Assembly (NCBI GenBank): GCA_018268785.1 | Contig: JAFDVY010000031.1 | Span: 1 to 33,268 of the forward strand | DNA: 33,268 bases | Direction: 5' to 3' | Origin: Acidobacteriota bacterium | GTDB lineage: Bacteria; Acidobacteriota; Terriglobia; Acidiferrales; UBA7541 | Part shown: positions 8,382 to 14,107 of the stretch, piece after piece | How positions within the stretch are numbered: position 1 is the stretch's first letter | Layout of the letters: every line of letters starts with the position of its first letter | Program-made: the position numbers and the translations under genes | Notes under the pieces: generated by a model | What the model was told of the DNA's origin: nothing | Database searches by the model: none | Seen by the model: only the letters and a program-made list of their open reading frames with translations

Positions 8382-9329
8382 CTATGAAGGAAGCGGGCGG
8401 GCGTGGGCGATGAGAAGCGAGCCGTGAAAGGCGTTCCAAAGGACGCCGAGAGCTGCGGCAATGTTCCAGCCCCAAAGAAAAAGGCGCATTTGAGAAGGAG
8501 AGTAGGGGCGCGATTGCCAGAGCAGGGTGGCGTCGAGCAGGAAGAAGAATGCTCCAGCGGCGAGGAAGAAGGCGATGACGGGATCGCGGAAATAGCGCAA
8601 GACGAGAAAAATTTCGATGAGTAAAAGAGTGGCGACGAAGAGTTTCGCTGGGATTCGGCCGATTTTTGTGGCGAGAGTAGCTCGGCCGGATTGTTGGTCG
8701 GGTTCGATGTCCATGATTTCGCCGAAAACGTGAGAGTGCATGGCGAAGAGTCCGCCGAAAACGAATGTTTGCCAAGGAAGTTGGGGGACATTGTTGATCC
8801 AACTGCTCAGAATGAAGATGAGCAAATAGCTGGATTGGATCAGGACGTCGAAAGGCGGGCGGCCTTTTAGGGCGAAGGGATGGACGTTGTAGACGTAAAC
8901 GGCGAGAAGAATTGCGGCGAACCAAAGCGTGATGCGCCAGCCGGTCAACATCCAGAAAAAACAGAAGAAGGGAATCTGCCATGCTGCGATTTGCCAGCGG
9001 AGGTAGCGATGCTGGTCAGCTCCGCGTGAGCCGAAGAGATATGTGCCTTTGCGAGGGTTAAGGCGGTCGCCTTCGGCGTCGACAATGTCATTGACGCCGT
9101 AGAGGAGGAGACTGAGCGGAAAGACGATATAGAAAAGGCCCAGCCAGAAGCTGGGGGTCCGGAGATTAAATGAGCGACCGAGAGGCATGAGGTAAAAGAG
9201 GATGGTGGTGGCCCAGAGGCCGGGGCGGGAGACCTGGAGTAGAAATTTGAGATTGGATAGGGAATTGAATTTGGCGAGTGGTTGTGAATGCGCTTGGGCG
9301 GCGACGTTCATCTCATCAGAATTTAACAT
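8382..9329 (-). CDS. UbiA-family prenyltransferase
   Basis: An integral-membrane aromatic/lipid prenyltransferase of about 315 residues. Both Mg-diphosphate motifs are present: N80-D81-x2-D84-x3-D88 (in YGVNDIVDAEGDRLN) and D207-x3-D211 (in GEIMDIEPDQQSGR), with around eight to nine hydrophobic helices. UbiA enzymes attach prenyl chains to quinone precursors, heme, chlorophyll or lipid alcohols; the acceptor here is unknown. Start taken at the ATG at 9329; an ATG at 9311 is equally possible. A PAP2 phosphatase lies upstream on the same strand, a pairing that suggests isoprenoid-lipid or polyprenyl-phosphate chemistry (inference). Confidence 0.88.
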   Translation of the reverse strand: MLNSDEMNVAAQAHSQPLAKFNSLSNLKFLLQVSRPGLWATTILFYLMPLGRSFNLRTPSFWLGLFYIVFPLSLLLYGVNDIVDAEGDRLNPRKGTYLFGSRGADQHRYLRWQIAAWQIPFFCFFWMLTGWRITLWFAAILLAVYVYNVHPFALKGRPPFDVLIQSSYLLIFILSSWINNVPQLPWQTFVFGGLFAMHSHVFGEIMDIEPDQQSGRATLATKIGRIPAKLFVATLLLIEIFLVLRYFRDPVIAFFLAAGAFFFLLDATLLWQSRPYSPSQMRLFLWGWNIAAALGVLWNAFHGSLLIAHARPLPS

Positions 9330-9478
9330 TGCGACGAACCCGAAGACAAAAATGTTCTTAGATTTTGACGGAGATGAAACCTGCAGCCAAAGAGAAAAGC
9401 AGGTCCTCGAGCATACTTCGCCCTCGGAATGAACAATTAGTCTTCGCCGGTATTTGGCAGTGTGGCCAGCGGAAAAAA

Positions 9479-10030
9479 TCAGAGGAGGCCGAGAGAGGCG
9501 AAGGCGGTGAGGGAACAGCAACCGAGAGCGACTCCGAGGATAATGCCGGCGAGAACGTCACTGAGAAAGTGCATGCCGAGAACGATGCGGGATAGGGCAA
9601 TGCTCAGGGCGAGAAAGATGAGCGGGATTTCGAGGGCGGGATAGAAGTAGGTGAGGACGAGAGCGACTGAGGATGCCGTCATTGTGTGGCCTGATGGGAA
9701 CGAGAATTTGTCGGGCGGGAGGACTTTGGACCAGCAGTGCGGTTCGAGTTGGCAAGGGCGTGGGCGCTGGCTGAGACATTTGAGCGCCTTGAAGACTCCA
9801 ATTCCGAGGACTACGGCGAGAACGGCGGAGGCGACAGCGGCAAAGCGCTGAGGGCCGCCGAAGAAGAGCAGGAGAATAGCCGCGGAGTACCAGATCCAGC
9901 CGTCGCCGAGCCGTGTGGCGGCGATCATCCAGATGCGGATCCAACGAGGCGCGCGCCAGCGGTTGAGCCGGCGCATAACGCGATGATCGCGACGCTCGAT
10001 GAAACCCCAGAGATTGCGGGTAACGGCCAT
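9479..10030 (-). CDS. PAP2-family membrane phosphatase
   Basis: A 183-residue membrane acid phosphatase of the phosphatidic-acid-phosphatase-2 superfamily. All three motifs are visible: K84-x4-R89-P90 (KCLSQRPRP), PSGH at 112-115, and S147-R148-x5-H154-x3-D158 (SRIVLGMHFLSD), which form the vanadium-haloperoxidase-like active site. There are five or six hydrophobic helices. Likely substrates are lipid phosphates such as undecaprenyl diphosphate (BacA-independent recycling), phosphatidylglycerol phosphate or phosphatidate; sequence alone does not decide. It lies between the PHP gene (77 bases upstream, with a palindrome in the gap) and the UbiA gene. Confidence 0.9.
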   Translation of the reverse strand: MAVTRNLWGFIERRDHRVMRRLNRWRAPRWIRIWMIAATRLGDGWIWYSAAILLLFFGGPQRFAAVASAVLAVVLGIGVFKALKCLSQRPRPCQLEPHCWSKVLPPDKFSFPSGHTMTASSVALVLTYFYPALEIPLIFLALSIALSRIVLGMHFLSDVLAGIILGVALGCCSLTAFASLGLL

Positions 10031-10067
10031 TCAGCTACCTCACCGTTCAAGAAGCACTGCCGGGAAC

Positions 10068-10089
10068 GGCCCGCTTCAGGAAGCGGGCC
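10068..10089. repeat. REP-like palindrome, copy 1 (GGCCCGCTTC-AG-GAAGCGGGCC)
   Basis: A perfect 10-bp stem with a two-base centre, followed by TTAC, lies in the 77-base gap between the PHP and PAP2 genes. It matches the copy at 14441-14463 inside copA, sharing the CCGCTTCAG core and the trailing YTAC. No T-run on either side, so it is not a terminator. Confidence 0.7.
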
Positions 10090-10107
10090 TTACAACGACC
10101 GAGAAAC

Positions 10108-10983
10108 TCAGACTTGGTGCAGAGTTGCGTCCAACTCCCAGAGACGACGCGGAGCGGATTCGCTGGAATTGATCCGCTTGGTCCATTTTTCGCAGAAGCG
10201 AATTTCGTTCATCCAATGTCCCGCGGTGATTGCGGGAAGAAGCACGGCCAGCGGAAGGAGAGAAAGAGTCCAGGGTTTTTCGCGGAGCATAGCTCCGGTA
10301 ACGCGAAAAACGTCGGTGGTGATTTTCGCGAGGCTTCCATGATGGCCGTGAATGCGGGATTGGCGTGCGCGAAGGCCAGCGAAGAATTCTTCCACGGTGC
10401 GTGCTCCGGGAACTTCGGTGTAAGTAAGAGCAACTCCCGCGAGTGTGTGCGAATCACTTCCGGCGATTTCGATTTTCCCGTAAGACTTGGCGAACTCCTC
10501 CGCCGCGAAATTCGCGTGGGACCACATCTGGCCGTTGCGCGTTTCGAAAGCCGCCGCGTATGAGATGAACCATTCGAAATCTTCGAATTCGCGGCGGCCG
10601 GTGAGTCCGGAGAAAACGTGATTGACGCTGAAGAAGAGTTTGCGCTCGGTGAGATACATCAAGAGAGAAACAAAATCGGTGCGACGCTTCTGGATTTCGA
10701 GGTGATCGCGCTCGGTGATGGCATAGACTCCGAGGTGAAGTTCAGTACCCGTGGGCATGGTGCAGGTGACTTCTTCGCTTAAGAAGAAGTCGGGGTAGGA
10801 ACGAAAAGCTTCGGCGGCATCAATGCAATCATGGTCAGTGACGGTGACGATGGACATGCCCAATTGTTTGCAGCGGTTATAGACGTCCTGGGCGTCGTTG
10901 TAGGACTCGCGGCAGAAGTGGCGGATGAAGGGCGTATTGCACATCCCGGAGGCTCTGGTGTGGACATGAAGATCGCAGCGCAT
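10108..10983 (-). CDS. PHP-domain metal-dependent phosphoesterase
   Basis: A 291-residue protein of the polymerase-and-histidinol-phosphatase superfamily, whose members bind two or three metals and hydrolyse phosphoesters. Metal ligands are visible: H6-x-H8 (DLHVHTRAS), D50-H51-D52 (VTDHDC), a Glu near residue 71 (SEEVTC), His122 (VNHVFSG) and D177-x-H179 (GSDSHT). The C-terminal 40 residues have a hydrophobic stretch (LSLLPLAVLLPAI) that may anchor it to the membrane. The ATG at 10983 puts the first metal motif at the very N terminus, as in the family; longer starts add low-complexity sequence. Relatives include cyclic-phosphodiesterases and small-nucleotide phosphatases; the substrate is unknown. 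It may head the unit with PAP2 and UbiA. Confidence 0.85.
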   Translation of the reverse strand: MRCDLHVHTRASGMCNTPFIRHFCRESYNDAQDVYNRCKQLGMSIVTVTDHDCIDAAEAFRSYPDFFLSEEVTCTMPTGTELHLGVYAITERDHLEIQKRRTDFVSLLMYLTERKLFFSVNHVFSGLTGRREFEDFEWFISYAAAFETRNGQMWSHANFAAEEFAKSYGKIEIAGSDSHTLAGVALTYTEVPGARTVEEFFAGLRARQSRIHGHHGSLAKITTDVFRVTGAMLREKPWTLSLLPLAVLLPAITAGHWMNEIRFCEKWTKRINSSESAPRRLWELDATLHQV

Positions 10984-11033
10984 GAGAAAAGTATGGAGGG
11001 ACGATATGAACAGTCCATGAAGAGGTTGCGAAA

Positions 11034-11092
11034 TGTGGGTAAATGTGTGGATGGAACTTATTGAGCACAAGGGACTTGCGGAGTTATCCACA
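11034..11092. promoter_or_regulatory. cluster of DnaA-box-like 9-mers in divergent intergenic region
   Basis: A perfect TTATCCACA (11084-11092) and two near matches on the other strand, TGTGGGTAA (11034-11042) and TGTGGATGG (11046-11054), lie within 60 bases between the divergent PHP and glycosyltransferase genes. This could be a DnaA-regulated promoter or titration site. There is no origin context (no dnaA, dnaN or AT-rich unwinding region), so an origin is not supported. Confidence 0.3.
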
Positions 11093-11146
11093 TGGTATGG
11101 AGCATGCTTGTGCGAAAAGGTTTAGAAGCGATGACAGAATCGCGGC

Positions 11147-12331
11147 ATGAAAAAGATATTGGTGGTCTTTCATGACGCAGGCGGTGGACACAGGAACGCG
11201 GCGGTGGCCTTGCAAGCGATGGCTGCAGCGCAACAGCGGGATTGGGACGTGGAGTTGGTGCAGTTTCAGGAGCTGACGGACCGGCTGGACGTGTTGAAGA
11301 AGCTGACGGGGATCCAGATCCAGGAGCAGTACAACACTATTTTAAGGAATGGATGGACGTGGGGAAGTCAATTCCTTCTGCGCGTGCTGCAGTTAACGAT
11401 ACGGATTTTTCATGGGCCGCTGGTGAAGCTATTGGAGGAATTCTGGAAGCAACGACCGGCGGACATGCTGATTTCAGTGATTCCACATTTCAATCGGGAG
11501 ATTGCGGAGAGTTGGGAGAAGTCGTATCCAGGACGACCGTTTGTTACGTTGATTACGGATCTGGCGGATTTCCCGCCGCGGTTCTGGATCGAGCCGGTGA
11601 AGGAACAGTTTGTGATCGCGGGGACGGAAAAAGCGGTGGAACAGGCGCGTGCGTTCGGAAAGGATGACGCGCATATTTTTGGCGTGTCGGGAATGGTTTT
11701 GAGGCCGGAGTTTTATGCGGAGAGCGACGTAGATACTGTGGCGGTGAAGCGCGAGCTGGAGCTGCGGGACGATTTGCCAACTGCGATGGTGTTGTTCGGA
11801 GGATTTGGGTCGAAGGTGATGTACGAGATTGCGGAAAAGATTGATGCGGCGAGTTTGCCGGTGCAGTTGATTTTGATTTGCGGGAAGAATGAAAAATTGG
11901 CGCGGCGGCTGAAGGTGAAAAAGTGGAATATCGGGACGAGCGTGATTGGCTTTACGAAAGAAGTTCACAAGTTGATGCATGCGGCGGATTTCCTGATCGG
12001 CAAGCCGGGACCTGGAAGCATTGCGGAAGCGATGCAGCGAAGATTGCCGGTGATAGTGGACTGCAATTCGTGGACACTGCCGCAGGAGCGGTACAACGCA
12101 GAGTGGGTGACGGAAAAGCGTGTGGGTGTAGTGTTGAAGAGTTTTGAAGACGTTGTGATCGGAGTTCAGCAGATGCTGGAACCGGCGAGGCTGGCGGAAT
12201 TCAAGAGGAATGTTGCGGCACAGGACAATCGAGCGATTTTCGAGATCATGGAAATTCTGGAGAATCTGACTGGCCCTGGTGGCAAAGGATTGCAAGCCTT
12301 CGATTTGCGCGATGACGTGTTGGTTCCTTGA
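11147..12331 (+). CDS. MurG/MGDG-synthase-like glycosyltransferase (GT28-type)
   Basis: A 394-residue GT-B fold glycosyltransferase related to monogalactosyl-/glucosyl-diacylglycerol synthases and MurG. The N-terminal acceptor-binding domain starts with the family GGGH motif (residues 12-15 in FHDAGGGHRNAA). The C-terminal domain has LILICGKNEKL and the donor-sugar motif GKPGPGSIAEAM (285-296). The middle helices (QFLLRVLQLTIRIFHGPLVKLL) are amphipathic, as expected for a peripheral membrane enzyme. The likely reaction is transfer of a sugar from a UDP-sugar to a lipid acceptor (inference). It is divergent from the PHP-PAP2-UbiA genes, so a lipid-modification theme is plausible. Its stop lies only seven bases from that of the convergent Cys-rich gene. 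Confidence 0.85.
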   Translation: MKKILVVFHDAGGGHRNAAVALQAMAAAQQRDWDVELVQFQELTDRLDVLKKLTGIQIQEQYNTILRNGWTWGSQFLLRVLQLTIRIFHGPLVKLLEEFWKQRPADMLISVIPHFNREIAESWEKSYPGRPFVTLITDLADFPPRFWIEPVKEQFVIAGTEKAVEQARAFGKDDAHIFGVSGMVLRPEFYAESDVDTVAVKRELELRDDLPTAMVLFGGFGSKVMYEIAEKIDAASLPVQLILICGKNEKLARRLKVKKWNIGTSVIGFTKEVHKLMHAADFLIGKPGPGSIAEAMQRRLPVIVDCNSWTLPQERYNAEWVTEKRVGVVLKSFEDVVIGVQQMLEPARLAEFKRNVAAQDNRAIFEIMEILENLTGPGGKGLQAFDLRDDVLVP

Positions 12332-12338
12332 GTTCGTG

Positions 12339-12665
12339 CTAGTTGCTGGCGCGCTCGGCACGATCGGGATGGGGGAAGTGAGGGCCCGCGCCATGATTGT
12401 CTTGCGGAGATGTGGCACGGGGCTTGGCGCAAGTGGTGGCCCACCAGCGCGAAGCATACTTGGGCAGTTCGCACATTTTCGTGCAGCCAAGTTTTGTCTT
12501 GGATTGGCCGCACTTGCAATAGCAACCGCCTGCGGGAACGGTGCGGGTTGTTCCGGGTGTGTCAGCGCGAAGGATCAGGGTTGAAGCGAGAACGACGGCA
12601 GTCAAGAAGGTAATCCAAAGAAAAGCGCGGCGAAAGAAGGTCTGGGCTGGGAAAGAGGCAGTCAC
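12339..12665 (-). CDS. small secreted Cys-rich protein, unknown function
   Basis: A 108-residue protein with a signal-type N terminus (FFRRAFLWITFLTAVVLAST, about residues 10-29) and a short mature part holding six cysteines: C48, C50, C52, C61, C65 and C79. The pattern C-x-C-x-C-x8-C-x3-C resembles a metal site or a disulfide knot. The core ELPKYASRWWATTCAKPR, with its paired Trp, looks conserved in style rather than random. The start is a GTG at 12665 without a clear ribosome site. The C-terminal 25 residues are low-complexity and may be unconstrained. It is convergent with the glycosyltransferase. I do not recognise a named family; the real-gene call rests on signal peptide plus cysteine spacing. 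Confidence 0.65.
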   Translation of the reverse strand: MTASFPAQTFFRRAFLWITFLTAVVLASTLILRADTPGTTRTVPAGGCYCKCGQSKTKLGCTKMCELPKYASRWWATTCAKPRATSPQDNHGAGPHFPHPDRAERASN

Positions 12666-12861
12666 GAGAGAAGTGTGTTGTGGAATTGAAAAAAAACCGA
12701 TGGGGCAGTGGGATTGGGAGGTTCAGGACAGAGGTTCTAGGACGAAAAGCAAAGGAAGAGCAAGGAGGCAATTCCCGAATGAGTTCGGGCGGGTTCCGTA
12801 ATGAAACCCGAGGACAAAAATGGAGTTAGAGATTCGAGTGCGCTGGTCATATAACGTTAGC

Positions 12862-13134
12862 TTTTTCAATGACTTACGGGCCGATGCCATTCGCGAGGCA
12901 AGATGGCGGAAGGCTTGCATTAGGGGAGGCCGTTGGGTGCGTCTCAGTAGACGGTTCTTGAGGATTGGCAAAGCGAGGGGGAAGGGGCTTGCTTGCCGAT
13001 TTTCGCGGACCGTTCCCACCTGCCTCTGAGAGGGAAGCTAGGATGGATGACCCCACGCTCCGGTGTGAAAACGACACTGGAAATGAGACGCACCTTTCGG
13101 GGTTCCCGATCCCAAGCGGGGGCCCCATTTTTTT
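12862..13134 (+). ncRNA. candidate structured RNA of unknown class
   Basis: Between the Cys-rich gene and the HMA-like gene, about 650 bases (12666-13318) lack a convincing protein gene. On the plus strand the sequence can fold as a multi-branched RNA. A closing 10-bp helix pairs GGTGCGTCTC (12936-12945) with GAGACGCACC (13085-13094). Inside it, ACGGTTC (12951-12957) pairs with GGACCGT (13007-13013), enclosing TTGGCAA/TTGCCGA. Then come a CCTC-TGA-GAGG hairpin near 13023 and a CCGGTGT/ACACTGG hairpin (about 13060-13080). An intrinsic terminator follows at once (13099-13134). A weak -10 (TATAAC, 12850-12855) suggests a start near 12862, but no good -35 is seen. I looked for RNase P, tmRNA, SRP RNA and common riboswitch motifs and did not see them. 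The upstream part (12666-12861) shows only a small GGGTT/AACCC hairpin. Confidence 0.35.
13099..13134 (+). terminator. intrinsic terminator of candidate RNA
   Basis: The stem GGGGTTCCCG / CGGGGGCCCC (two G-U pairs in RNA; 13099-13108 and 13117-13126) has an eight-base loop and is followed by A and seven T. It points along the plus strand, where no protein gene precedes it within 750 bases, which supports an RNA gene upstream. Confidence 0.7.
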
Positions 13135-13318
13135 GTTCTCAGTATTCAGTAATCAGTCCTAGTCTTCAGAACAAAATTTGCGGGATGAAGTTGTCGATAG
13201 ATCGCAGAGCCGCGCTTTGCCGATCGAGTGCCAATCTTCGGCGCTCGCGCGATCTCGCTTTCCGATAATTCCGGAAAATGTACACGAACACACTCTTGCG
13301 GGTGTTGTTGGTCTTTGC

Positions 13319-13540
13319 CTAGTTAACGCGGCGGAGGATGGGGATACCGGCGTTGCCGAGAACGCGTGTGACTTGGGTTTCGCGGAGGCGCGAGGCGTCG
13401 TACTCGAAGGAAAGCTGGAGCTTTGAGTCGTCGATGGAGAAGCGGCGAAGGCCGTAGGTGTTTGCGAATTCTCCGAGTGAGCGAAGTTGAGTGTGAGTAA
13501 GAGGCGATTGCAATTCAAATTTGGCTTCGAGGAGCGTCAT
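13319..13540 (-). CDS. small HMA-like (ferredoxin-fold) protein lacking the CxxC metal site
   Basis: A 73-residue protein (MTLLEAKFELQSPL..., ending AGIPILRRVN) whose beta-alpha-beta-beta-alpha-beta rhythm and ending (EYDASRL...VTRVLGNAGIPI) resemble heavy-metal-associated domains such as CopZ. The loop that normally carries MxCxxC reads LQSPLTHTQL and contains no cysteine. It begins about 240 bases from the csoR start and is transcribed away from it, which suggests a link to copper handling, but copper binding through the classic site is not possible. The minus strand has TGCTATAAT with the hexamer only six bases before the ATG, so the transcript should start at or next to the ATG (leaderless). 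Fold assignment is by eye. Confidence 0.65.
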   Translation of the reverse strand: MTLLEAKFELQSPLTHTQLRSLGEFANTYGLRRFSIDDSKLQLSFEYDASRLRETQVTRVLGNAGIPILRRVN

Positions 13541-13546
13541 GGAGAA

Positions 13547-13555
13547 ATTATAGCA
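13547..13555 (-). promoter_or_regulatory. extended -10 promoter (TGCTATAAT) giving a leaderless mRNA
   Basis: On the minus strand a perfect TATAAT with the TGN extension ends six bases before the ATG at 13540, so the expected +1 falls on the start codon. No good -35 hexamer is visible, as is usual for extended -10 promoters. Confidence 0.55.
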
Positions 13556-13733
13556 GGGGAGTCCGAAGTATAGAAGGGAGATGCGGCAGAGGAGGTTTGA
13601 TGCAAACACCGGCTCGAAAAAAGCTGAGCTGCTTCGATCAAGTAGACGGGCGCTATATTGCGGTATTGCGCGGCGGCAGAGTTCAAGCAGCAACGCGAAC
13701 TCGACGCGAGGAGAGGCATGGATTTGCGTGGGC

Positions 13734-13781
13734 TTGACATAAATAGGGGGTAGGGGTATACATAGGGGTAGAGGGTATACA
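13734..13781 (+). promoter_or_regulatory. csoR promoter overlapped by tandem operator-like repeats
   Basis: TTGACA (13734-13739) and TATACA (13757-13762) are spaced by exactly 17 bases, a near-ideal sigma-70 promoter. Overlying the -10 and the start region are two tandem 20-base repeats, ATAGGGGGTAGGGGTATACA (13743-13762) and ATAGGGGTAGAGGGTATACA (13762-13781), with a 19-base period. G-rich tracts ending in GTATAC are the usual style of CsoR-family operators, so copper-responsive autoregulation is likely (inference). Confidence 0.75.
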
Positions 13782-13782
13782 G

Positions 13783-14106
13783 ATGAAGAGGAAAGTCTCT
13801 GCGCATGGGGTTGGGCATAAGGCGGCCGGGGTAGATGTGGAGTTGAAGGGAGCGAATCAAAAGAGGTTGCGGCGGATCGAGGGACAGATCCGAGGGCTGC
13901 AGAAGATGGTGGAGGAGGACCGCTATTGTGCGGACGTGATTGTGCAGATTGCATCTGTGCAGGAGGCACTGCGAGGCGTTGCGCGGAATCTGATGAAGAA
14001 CCATATACGGCATTGCGCAGCGAAGGCAATGGGAGGCGGAAAGAAAGAAGAGAAGGAAGCGATGTACGAGGAGTTGCTCGGATTGATGGCGTTGCAGCAG
14101 AGATAG
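13783..14106 (+). CDS. csoR: CsoR-type copper-sensing repressor (DUF156/FrmR family)
   Basis: A 107-residue all-helical DNA-binding repressor that releases DNA on binding Cu(I). The family core starts with [20 protein letters not shown] and continues to [10 protein letters not shown]. The Cu(I) triad is complete: C49-x24-H74-x3-C78, the same spacing as Mycobacterium tuberculosis CsoR (C36, H61, C65). The N-terminal 20 residues are an unconserved extension. It is the first gene of a unit with copA (one base between stop and next ATG) and probably msrA. The promoter carries two tandem G-rich repeats. The FrmR and RcnR branches use other residue sets, so a copper role is well supported by triad plus neighbour. 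Confidence 0.93.
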   Translation: MKRKVSAHGVGHKAAGVDVELKGANQKRLRRIEGQIRGLQKMVEEDRYCADVIVQIASVQEALRGVARNLMKNHIRHCAAKAMGGGKKEEKEAMYEELLGLMALQQR

Positions 14107-14107
14107 G

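Noticed and set aside
11034..11092. Chromosomal origin of replication
   Set aside because: DnaA-like boxes alone are not enough; no dnaA/dnaN/gyrB neighbours and no AT-rich unwinding element are present.
12820..13029. 69-residue plus-strand reading frame (MELEIRVRWSYNV...)
   Set aside because: It overlaps the helices of the RNA candidate, is Arg-rich without domain character, and lacks a ribosome site.
12936..13094. 6S RNA, RNase P RNA, tmRNA, SRP RNA or cobalamin riboswitch as the identity of the structured RNA
   Set aside because: A long closing helix recalls 6S, but the interior is branched rather than a single rod; the conserved motifs of the other classes are not seen. Only a covariance-model search can settle it.
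13178..13318. Possible short minus-strand gene after the HMA-like gene (FVYIFRNYRKARSRERRRLALD...)
   Set aside because: About 40 residues from a GTG, no ribosome site and no recognisable family; it may be readable by chance. Left out of the features.
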